In this document: positions 47,586-57,400 of the stretch, one piece after another
Numbering within the stretch: the first letter of the stretch is position 1
How the letters are laid out: the number at the start of each line of letters is the position of its first letter
Origin: Bolinopsis microptera
Taxonomy: Eukaryota > Ctenophora > Tentaculata > Lobata > Bolinopsidae
Assembly: GCF_026151205.1 (NCBI RefSeq)
Contig: NC_087076.1
Coordinates: forward strand, 8,534,902 to 8,598,901
Reading direction: 5' to 3'
DNA length: 64,000 nt
Translations under genes and position numbers: made by a program
The notes under the pieces: model-generated
Database searches by the model: none
What the model saw: the letters and a program-made list of their open reading frames with translations, nothing else
Told to the model about the DNA's origin: nothing

Positions 47586-48600
47586 TTCAGCCATCCTCCT
47601 CAGTCCTCCTCAGTCCTCATCCTCAGTCCTCCTCCTCCTGGGTCCTCCTCCTCCTCTTCCTCCTCGGTCCTCAGTCCTCCTCCTCCTGGGTCCTCCTCCT
47701 CATCCTTCTCATCAGTCCTCCTCCTCCCCAGTCCTCTCCCAGTCCCCCTCCTTCTCCTCCTCCTATTCAGTCCTCCTCCTCCTCCTCCTCCTCAGTTCTC
47801 CTCAGTCCTCCTTCTCATTTCTCCTAAGTCCTCCTCCTCCTCTTTCTCCTGAGTCCTCCTCCTGAGTCCTCCTCCTCCTCCCTCTCAGTCATCCTCCTCA
47901 GTCATCCTCCTCAGCCATCCTCCCAGCCATCCTCCTCAGCCATCCTCCTCAGTACTCCTCAGTCCTCCTCCTTCTCAGTCATCGTCAGTGCTCCTGAGTC
48001 CTCCTCCTCCTCCTGGGTCCTCCTCCTCCTCTTCCTCCTGGGTCCTCCTGGGTCTTCCTGATCCTCCCCAGTCCTCTTGGACTCCTCCCCTCCTCAGTCC
48101 TCCTCCTACTTCTCCTCGTCCTCAGTCCTCCTCATCAGTCCTCAACAGTTCTCCTCCTCCCCAGTCCTCCTCCTCCTGGGGCCTTTTCCTGGGTCCTCCT
48201 CCTGGGTCCTCCTCCTGATCCTCCTGGGTCCTCCTCCTCCTGGGTCCTCCTTCTCCTCAGTCCTTCTCCTTCTCCTCCTCAGTCCTCTTCCTCCTCTTCC
48301 TCCTCCTCCTCCCTCTCAGCCATCCTCCTCAGCCATCCTCCTCAGTCCTCCTCCTTCTCAGTCCTCCTCAGTCCTCCTCCTGAGTCCTCCTCCTCCTCAG
48401 TCATCCTCCTCAGTTCTCCTCCTCCTCCTCCTAGGTCCTCCTTCTGGGTCCTCCTCCTCCTCCTCCTCCTGGGTCTTCCTGATCCTTCTCCTCCCTCTCA
48501 GTCATCCTCCTCAGTCATCCTCCTCAGTCATCCTCCTCAGTCATCCTCCTCAGTCATCCTCCTCAGTACTCTTCAGTACTCTTCAGTACTCGTCAGTCCT
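47586..48600. repeat. Pyrimidine-rich (CCTCCTCAGT)-type array, right segment
   Basis: About 1 kb of degenerate CCTCCTCAGT, CCTCCTGGGT and CATCCTCCTCAG units with almost no purine runs on the plus strand. Long Ser/Pro/Leu frames here are compositional artefacts. Confidence 0.9.
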
Positions 48601-48604
48601 CGAA

Positions 48605-48775
48605 ATGTTTGACCGCTAATGTCCACCAATGTCCGCTAATGTCCACCAATGTCCATCCAAGTCCGCCAATGTCCGTCCCGGTCCGCCAATGTCCGTCCGA
48701 GTCCGCCAATGTCCGTCCGAGTCCGCCAATGTCCGTCCGAGTCCGCCAATGTCCGTCCGTGTCCGCCAATGTCCC
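48605..48775. repeat. 20-bp GTCCG minisatellite at the right end of the 6.5-kb element
   Basis: Unit GTCCGCCAATGTCCGTCCGA, about eight copies. It is the complement-sense counterpart of the CGGACA repeats at the left end. Confidence 0.88.
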
Positions 48776-48850
48776 AAAAAACACGTCCGTTGTCTCATAG
48801 AATCCAAAAAGGACAGGACATAGGCGGACATAGACGGGCATGACACCCCC

Positions 48851-49040
48851 CCTGTATGATAAGCAATTGGGGTGTGACCCTAATTGTCAAGATAGGTCTT
48901 ATCAAATGGAGTCCAAACTCATCTAGCAGATACGTCAAGCCAAGCTTGGTCACCTGTTATGGTCTTGGGGTTGAGACAGTTGCCCTTCTGTTCAGAATCA
49001 GAAAACGATGCATTTTCCCTTCTGTATTCTTGACCGCAGT
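48851..49040 (-). pseudogene. Upstream continuation of the split retroelement protein
   Basis: After removing 42356-48850 and one copy of the 8-bp duplication, the frame reads ...HTPIAYHT then DKTLEEAYEM. Further upstream it has stops (AVKNTEGKC region). No function is expected. Confidence 0.55.
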
Positions 49041-49395
49041 TGTCTCAGTAAAAATATGTACATAGTTTTAGTGACATTTTTTAAATTGTCCCACTTTCAA
49101 ACGGCGATTTGATGCCCCCACCTTACGCTCAGGTATTTAATATGGGCTATTATTGGAAATATTGAGTTCAATAGCTTTTATAGAGAATATTAGGAATATA
49201 TTAGGAATCAGGAAATATCAACAACTGTCTACATGATTTGATTGTGTGTATGATTTTCTATTGCTTTTTCTTCTTTCTTACGAGATTCATTGCCAAGTAA
49301 TCTTTTATCGCTGCACTGAATTTATTTGGTCTCTTTTTTGTTGAATAATTGTCAACATTATAATATAAAATCAACTTTAAGGAACAAAGTTAAAC
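49041..49395. other. Upstream flank of SEC61G copy 1
   Basis: AT-rich. AACTTTAAG|GAACAAAG just before the ATG resembles a splice acceptor for a 5' UTR exon. Copy 2 has ATATTTTAG|TGAACAAAG at the same place. No promoter can be assigned. Confidence 0.4.
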
Positions 49396-49602
49396 ATGGA
49401 TCAGATCCTTGGAATGTCCGAGCCCGCCCAGCAGTTCTTCAAAGATTCCTGCCGACTTGTCAAAAGATGCACCAAACCTGATCGTAAAGAGTTTCAGAAG
49501 ATAGCTGCTGCAACTGCTATTGGATTCTGCATCATGGGCTTCATTGGATTCTTTGTCAAATTGATCCATATCCCCATCAACAACATCATTGTTGGAAGTT
49601 AA
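49396..49602 (+). CDS. SEC61G: Sec61 gamma subunit, copy 1
   Basis: 68 residues, single coding exon. The protein is the small tail-anchored gamma subunit (SecE homologue) of the Sec61 translocon, which clamps the channel in the ER membrane. The conserved [18 protein letters not shown] helix and the [18 protein letters not shown] membrane segment match the animal family over its full length. A poly(A) signal AATAAA lies at 49850-49855. The 3' UTR has a small hairpin (TGTACAG, loop TTTTT, CTGTACA; 49651-49669). It is followed 1.07 kb downstream by an almost identical copy. Confidence 0.97.
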   Translation: MDQILGMSEPAQQFFKDSCRLVKRCTKPDRKEFQKIAAATAIGFCIMGFIGFFVKLIHIPINNIIVGS

Positions 49603-50672
49603 TATCAGTTGCCAGATTAGACTATGGGTATAGATGGTATAAAGGTCCGTTGTACAGTTTTTCTGTACAGTTCTCCCGATTTGTTTTAGCATTATTTCTT
49701 ATTGAAACAATCATTCCATTCTGTTGTAAACGATAAAATTTTCGTAAACAAGAAAGATCCTGTTTTGACATAAATAGATTGAATTTTATCTACAACTTAC
49801 CAAACTATTTTATAAATGTACATCAATATTTGGGTAATGTTTGATTGACAATAAAGTTTTCATAATCCCTTCCTTCTATATACCATTTTAAATTCGAAAC
49901 ATTTGCTATTACAGATGAAGACCAGTTAAAAGCTCTATTTAATGGACAGAAACTTGTGTTTTATTATGTTTTATTGTGATTCAATATATTACATTATGAC
50001 ACAATATGTTGACTTATTGAGTATAGTTGTATGCCTAAGCCTGTGCTACCATTGCAAAATGCAAAACTTGGAGACTACAAATGGATAACTGTGTGTTTCT
50101 TCCTCAGCCAAATATTAGTTCTGTAGATATGTTTCCTTTGTTAACAAAAAGATCTATTTTGACAAAAAAGTAATTTTCTAGGCCAGTTTATAACTGCTGC
50201 CACTAATCCAAGTGCTTTAAATACATCAAAAGACTCAGAGTAGTTTAGGGCAGATTAAACGATTGATCAGTTGCATCATCCAGCAACATAAAAGATCAGT
50301 TTTCCTACATAGCTTTTTATACACTATTTTTTCTTAGAAATATTAAATCGAGGTGATCCATTCCATTGCATAATGTTTTGAAATGGTTAACTCAGATCAT
50401 CAGCTGTTGCCTGGCACTGGTCCAACGACTGGTCGGACATTTGCCAAAACTGAATTGGTTTTAACTTTTAATCTACTAATCCAAAATGCTGACATGGAGC
50501 ATCATTCCGATTTCATTCTTATTTCCTATAAATTTATTTCCTTTAAATTTCAAATCACTTAATTTAAAACAAAACTGCAAGCTTAATTTTGGGATTCATG
50601 ACTCCAACTTTTCACTTGCTTATTACCATCAATATGATAACATACAATATATTTTAGTGAACAAAGTTCGAC
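49603..50672. other. Spacer between the SEC61G copies
   Basis: 3' UTR of copy 1 to about 49870, then AT-rich DNA with no gene. The spacer does not resemble the flank upstream of copy 1 beyond the last ~20 bases. Confidence 0.5.
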
Positions 50673-50879
50673 ATGGATCAGATTCTTGGAATGTCCGAGC
50701 CCGCCCAGCAGTTCTTCAAAGATTCCTGCCGACTAGTCAAAAGATGCACCAAACCTGATCGTAAAGAGTTTCAGAAGATAGCTGCTGCAACTGCTATTGG
50801 ATTCTGCATCATGGGCTTCATTGGATTCTTCGTCAAATTGATCCATATCCCCATCAACAACATCATTGTCGGAAGTTAA
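50673..50879 (+). CDS. SEC61G: Sec61 gamma subunit, copy 2
   Basis: It encodes exactly the same 68 residues as the copy at 49396. The coding sequences differ at four synonymous sites only (ATC/ATT, CTT/CTA, TTT/TTC, GTT/GTC). The proximal 3' UTR is similar but diverged and keeps the hairpin (TGTACAG, loop TTTT, CTGTACA; 50933-50950). AATAAA lies at 51022-51027. The greater divergence of the flanks points to purifying selection or gene conversion of the coding part. Both copies look functional. Confidence 0.97.
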   Translation: MDQILGMSEPAQQFFKDSCRLVKRCTKPDRKEFQKIAAATAIGFCIMGFIGFFVKLIHIPINNIIVGS

Positions 50880-51465
50880 GATCAGTTGCCAGATTGAACG
50901 TAGACTATGGGTACAAATGGTATATAGGTACATGTACAGTTTTCTGTACAGTTTCTCACGAGTTGCTGCAAATTTGTTTCCAATCGAAACAATCATTTCT
51001 TTCCCTCATCAGTGTTATCAAAATAAACATTCAGTTGTCTTTATGAAATATGTTGTTGCTCTTGTGCACATCATACTAAACTATAATTGTATGCATTCTT
51101 TGGTTTCGTGTGATTGACAGTACTACAGTCCCTCTCCCGCTATATACCATTTAAGAAACGATATTTTCGGATTGACAAAGCAATATCAGTTGAAAACTAT
51201 GTACAAAACTGACTTTTATTTGTGTTGTATTAAGTTTTATAATGATTTATTATTATATTTCATTTGAAAACAAAATGCCGTATTCTTTATTATAATTATC
51301 CACTTGACTAAATGCTATCATAAGAATATGGACACGATGAGCACCTTTTAAGAACGAAATATTTAGTTAACCATACATTCAATGGGATTCAATCAAATGT
51401 TTGGCTAAACATTTTGTAAACCAAATTTAGTGTGTATCCTTCTTTTAAAAAACGTATTCATTAGG
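50880..51465. other. SEC61G copy 2 3' UTR and upstream flank of RPN1
   Basis: About 440 bp separate the copy 2 poly(A) signal from the RPN1 ATG. AT-rich, no other gene seen. Confidence 0.4.
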
Positions 51466-54400
51466 ATGAGGCTGTGGGTGTTGGCAGTGTTGGTTGCTGT
51501 GGCAACTGCACAGTTGGTGAACAAAAATGTTAACCGAGTTGTGGACCTGACGACCCAAATCGCCAAGGTTAGTAAATGTCAATTAAGTCCAGTTAATGAT
51601 CTGCAGATTGTTCTTGACAGTCTGTAACTGACAGCTGACTCAGTGGTAGGCCAGGAGGGATAAAGAAAGAACGTTTTGTAAAACTTGTGTTTGTTTCTTA
51701 AATTGTTTTGTCTCCAAACCTGCGATCATTTTATAAATAGATTTAAAAATATATCATTAATTTATAACAGATAAGGACCTAATCTGTTATAATTTGTATT
51801 TAAGGTGGGGGTAATGCAACGACCATTAATGTCAGTATTTGAGATTTTTCCGAAACTGACATTGTCATTAATGGTCATTAATGGTCATTAATGGTCATTA
51901 ATGGTCATTAATGGTCATAAGATATCTCAAATTTTGAAATATCTGGCAGTAGCCTTGACTAATTGAGGGGAGAAATCATGTTTCGTACGGAGATCAGCGG
52001 CTTAGGTCAATACAGATGAACGGATCAAAACAGCCAGTCAGAGCGAGCTGTCGAAGTTGGAGTACCCGCCAGTATTTTACTTCAACAAAACAGGAGACTT
52101 TCCCATGCAGGACATCTGTCATGAGTTGAAAAAACTGGTTAACTGTCTCCATTACCTCAGTACTAGATTCATCATAATGGCCGATTCTGATTCGATCGAA
52201 GACACGAAATTCACCCTAAACTGGGGGATGATTCTTAAACTCGCTACGGAAAGTGAAGAATTCAGAGACTCTGTATCCCTTACAACTCTGCAGCACTCTG
52301 ATAGACAAAACCCGCAGTGTGCTGCAGAGCTAACGACTAAATGGGATGTTCTAAAACAAGCAGGATTTCTGAGCCTCTCGGCCTATCTTAAGGCCGGGTT
52401 TTTGCTCCTGGCAGCGTTTTATGACAAATCGCTGACTGTTTCAGAAAGAGCTGAAAATGCGTGGACTGTTTTCACGTTCTTCACTCTGTGGGGAGAACAC
52501 TCGAAGAAATTAAATACCAGCGAGAACTTCATAACTAGAGAAAGCTTCAAAGACTTAATATCCGCAGCTAACGGACTTGTCTTGTATTTTGTCGACTTGA
52601 TTTGTAATCACCCCAAAGCACCAGTAGTACCGTGGTTTTTATCGTCTGATCAAAATGAACAACTCTTCGCTCGAATCAGGGTTGGACGGCACTCCGGTAG
52701 ACGCACACAAATCGACTCTACAAGAGTCCCTGAAGCCATGGGTCGTTACAACCGACTATTAGAGGTGGAGAATACGCTTGATGTTGAATGTGGTACAAGT
52801 GTTCATAAAACCGCTCATACCCGGGGGAAGACACTCTTTCGTTCTGAGTGGAGCAAACATCCAGAGAAAAAGATTGCTGTTGATTTTGGAGGTTCGGTCA
52901 AGATGAGTAACCTTATAATCCAAAGCTTAAAAAGAGGATCCAAGATTGGAGAGGAACTCTTTGTTTCCTCTTCTAGTCATGGAAGTTCGTATCTTTCAGG
53001 TGATAATGGAAATGTTATTTCTGAAAGACGGCGGAGTCTCCAATTTCCACTCTCATATGGTAGTGAACAACAATCAGATGATGAATCAGACCATGAGAGT
53101 GAAGACAATTTTTCTGATTATGAGGACGAAGAGCTGGTTGATAGCTCCACTAAGGTCGTGACCAAATATTGTAACCAAGGCAAGACCAACTTTGGTGCGA
53201 AAAGCCGAAGGAAAAGATTTTTTGGTCTTGCCTTGGATACAAGTATTGGGTTGTATCGCCCAGTCTGTAAAGGTTTAGCAGAACCAGAGCTATGCAACGC
53301 TCAAGAGGTGCAAGTTGGTGGAACAATAACTGGTATACTCATAACAGGCAAGGATGAAAAAAGAAGGCGCACGGTTGTGCAGGGCAAAGTGCTTTCTATA
53401 TCTGTTAAGACATCTAAAGCATCACAAAGAAAGGGAAATGCTCGGTCGGGAGAGAGAAGACCTGCGGTGGCGATCTGTATTGAGCACGATATGTCTTCCC
53501 AGTGTTGGGTGAAGACCCAGGATGGTTCAATAATAAGTTTAGATTGGGAGAACGTTGTTGTTATGGTATAATTGGGTTATATTAGTTGTAATATGTAGTA
53601 ATATCAGTGTTTGAGAAAGTTGTAAAATTAACTTTTCATCCCCTTCCAAGACGTAAAGTACCGTCTACTTATTGTTAGTTAACTTTAGGTAGGTTCTAAG
53701 TGGTCCTCGTGTCCGTCCTTCTTGTTCCAGGAAGTGCGGAAAAAAACATGACCATTAATGTCAGTATTCGAAATTTTAGCAAAACTGACATTGTCATTAA
53801 TGGTCATTAATGGTCATTAATGGTCATTAATGGTCATTAATGGTCATTAATGGTCATTAATGGTCATTAATGGTCGTTGCATCACCCCCTTTAAGGTATA
53901 TAACACTATATATTAACACAACACTTACAGGTGACAGCTGAGGTAGAAGTTGAGAACAGTGGAGCAAGTGTTGTTGAGGTGTACGAGGTGGTTGTGGACC
54001 CAAGTGCTGTCAAACATCTCTCTTTCGTCTCCGTTAGCGAGCACGGCAACGAGTTACCCGTCACTAAAACTTCTGATGGGTATGTTATATGTATATATAT
54101 ATATTGTACAATATGTATAGTATAATATAATATGTATAGTATTTAAGTGTTCTATTGCGCATATCAGCTAGAAGATTCTCCGCATACCAATACCTTTGAC
54201 TGGCACTTTACCGCAATCATAGTTTTTACATCTTTATAGAGTCAAAACAATGTGCACTGCAAAATTATAAATAATAATAAATCATGAAGGATACAATCCG
54301 TTTTAAGAAATTGAGCAAGTTTTAACAAAATAATATTTCCCAGAGTATACGAGGCGACTCTGTCTTCCTCTCTAAGCAGTGGAGGTAAAACAAGTCTGGT

Positions 54401-57400
54401 AGTCATGACAACATTTACCCACTCCTTGGAGCCTTATCCTCGTGCTATCAACCAGCCTGACAACCAGCTAGTTCGTTTCCATAGCAACGCTTATTACTAC
54501 AGCGTATACAACACTGTCGAGCAGTTCTCTAGTAAGTTTCTCATACGTTTGAATGGAAATTGTCTTCAGATTCAGGAATATTGTTGATATTAAAGAGAAG
54601 AATCTGGACGTATTCTGATCCTCTTGCCCAATAATTACAAGTTGTTTCAATATGACTTAATTAATAGTTTTAATTTTCAGAGTTTAACCTTGGTTCCAGT
54701 AAGATTGAGTCCTTTACCCCTCGCAGCCCCAGCAACAAAGAGAGCCAGACAGTTAAATACGGACCTTACAGTAACATACCTGCTCAAACTAGTGCTAAAG
54801 TTACCATTCATTTCGAGAACAACTCCCCTTTCCTTACTGTCACTACTCTAAAGAGGATTGTGGAGGTGAGAGATGATTTAAACTACATAATACTAATTTT
54901 CAATAAGCAGATGTTTGGAGTTATGGTCTTATATGGGCACTATCTTGGTAGCTAATATTCGCCATTGATTTGAACAGATAATTTTTCCTGATTTTCACAA
55001 TTTAGCAATTGACATACATAAACATTATACATATATATAAACTAATTACAACACTACAAATCTATTACATTTATTGAGGATGACTGTAAAGGTATATTCT
55101 TATATTTTACCGACATTTGAAGTCAAGGCGTTGTTTTACTGACAGTAGTGGCTGACTAACAATATATATAAATTGTGGGTGGCGTCGTTTGCATATAATA
55201 AATACATACATATAAAATATATATACATACATATAATACCAAAAACGTGGATTTAATAGTCAAGTTATGAGAGTGAGATATTAAGCCCCTGTTCCTCAGG
55301 TATCACACTGGGGTAACATAGCAGTCGAGGAGCATTACCAACTTGTACACACTGGAGCTAAACTTAAGTCACAATTCTCAAGACTTGACTTCCAGCGTAA
55401 CCCTATTGGTTAGTAGTAACTTTATCAGTAACTTTATCAGGTTTTCTAAGGAAAAGTTACTTTTAACACATCCGGTTGTGTAGCTTATTCTATGAACAGT
55501 CTGATAATGTCACGTGATTTAAATCTGTATTATGATTATGATAAATATTTATAAATTAATGCTGAAATCTAAAAATTACTTATTGTCTAGCGGTTAGCAA
55601 TTTTCTTTCGTTATGATATGAGTAAGATTTGGATCCAGGTGTATCACATCAATTCGATGATTTTAAGAATTTACGAGTTGAAATTATTTGTGTCAAGTGT
55701 GATAAATTTCAAACACAAGGATATATTTTATCCACAATATATAGCCGTGGTTTGTAGATTTGTATGTAGCTTGGTCTCATTGCATCACGAATAAATCTTT
55801 CGCCTTTTACTAAAGATTTCCGTGCAGTGGGGCGACATTACAAGCATTTATATTTTTCTGTAGTCCTCTCAGAGGACACACCAATGAATATGGTATCATA
55901 GAAAAGGTTAGATTTCCAGATAAACACGGTTAAATACCACGTGTAGGAATTCTCATAGGTGAGGTGTGCCAGCTTCACGCCAGATATTTGTTTCGGGGCT
56001 CTACAACATCAATGTCCAAGAACTTGATATCAAATACCATATTATTATATTATATAACTTTATTCAAATCAAAAATAGAACATAAAGAACATCTTGATGA
56101 CCTGATAAGTCACCAAGAGAAAAATAACACAGAATACACTAAATCATGCTTAACTCTCTCCATGCTTTTCTATCTGTTGCAAAAAGTCTTAAATGGTATA
56201 AATCGTCTGTATTTACAAGTCTAAAGTTTCTGTCACTTAAATCGTTCAAAATAGTTTTTAACAAGTTTGACTGGTGTCGTCCGACTCTACCTCTCATCAA
56301 ACTCTGACTCTCTACAGCAAAATGTAAGGCGAGCTGGGCAGGTGAGTTATTATCACTGCGGAGGATGTGACCGAGCATTCTCCACCGTGCACGAGCAACA
56401 CGCTCACTTAGTGGAACAACTTCGCAGCGTTTGTATAGAGTCACATTTCGTATGACATTAGGGTAGGTCATGCCGATGATCATACGGAGATGATTCCTGT
56501 GGCAGACATCAAGTTTTTGAAGGATTGATTGATTGGGAACTGGGTTTTACTACCCCAGTTAATGTTTACTAAAAATAGATATTGAACAGCAATTTAAAAT
56601 TGTAAATATACATATAAAAGTATGTATAAAGGCTGCACCAGCTGACTAAGAGTAATGAAACAGCGATCTCTGAACAAGATTCGCCTAAAACCAGATAAAT
56701 CCCTTGAAAACTATACAGTTTTGTATAAGTGAAATAAAATGGTTAGATCCTTCGACAAAAACTAAGCACACAGAAGACAAATACTCATAGAGCTAAACTT
56801 TTTGATTTGCTCACAACACGAAAAATATTTAGAAACTCATTTTTGCCTCTCAAGGCTACAAATCTTCCCTTCACGAATGAAGAGTTTTTTGTCCTTCTCA
56901 ATACCAGCTCTTCTTTTTAGCTCTAGGACAAGTTCTTTACGCTGAGCTCTTTCTTCTGCTGTACGATCTGGAGCTAGGAACACCCTCTTAAATCTCTCTG
57001 TTCCACACAGTTTACTCGACTTCTTCAGTATTTGTTGCACAATCGAAGAACTGGAAAAGGAAACTTTAACCGGTCTTGCAGCTGACGGTGATTTCTTGCC
57101 GATTCTACAAGCCTCAACTCGGGGTTTCTCTCCCAATGATTCCAATACTTCAGCGACTTTTGTATTGATCTCCTCATTGACCTCCTCGCATAGCCCAAAG
57201 ACCATGATGTTCCTACCCAACTCCTCCTCCAAAGCAATTTGCTTGGCAACTGATTTAATGGATTCTGTAGAAATCGCAGCTGAGTTCTCGATACTACCGG
57301 ATTTCACCACATCGCTAAAACTTTGTTTAACTGAACTGACTTCTTTCTGAACACCCTCAAAAAACTCAGTCTTGAGATGTTCGTTAAACTCTATCGCCTT

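Larger units (their letters stand above)
42356..48850. mobile_element. 6.5-kb inverted-repeat DNA element with 8-bp target duplication
   Basis: The ends are inverted: left is a run of 14 G then TGTCACGTCCGTCTATGTCC; right is the complement of GGGGGTGTCATGCCCGTCTA. CCTGTATG flanks both sides (42348-42355 and 48851-48858), an 8-bp duplication of the length made by hAT-, P- or Merlin-type transposases. Both ends share a phrase (TCATAGAATCCAAAAAGGAC) and carry arrays built on GTCCG/CGGAC. No transposase is seen, so it is non-autonomous. The interior is a pyrimidine-rich array with a LINE inserted in it. The superfamily is not resolved. Confidence 0.82.

Noticed and set aside
47569-48619. Ser/Pro/Leu-rich open frames that look like low-complexity proteins
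   Set aside because: They come from the pyrimidine-rich array; several frames are open at once, a sign of composition and not coding.
48593-48846. Cluster of short overlapping ORFs on both strands
   Set aside because: A 20-bp minisatellite gives open frames in several registers.
49396-50879. SEC61G copies as processed retrocopies
   Set aside because: No poly(A) tract or target duplication is seen, both have matching 3' UTRs and possible 5' UTR acceptors, and they are in tandem; local duplication fits better.
52057-53571. The ORF in RPN1 intron 1 as an alternative RPN1 exon or host gene
   Set aside because: It lies entirely within a transposon bounded by inverted repeats and an 8-bp duplication, and RPN1 exons 1 and 2 join in phase without it.
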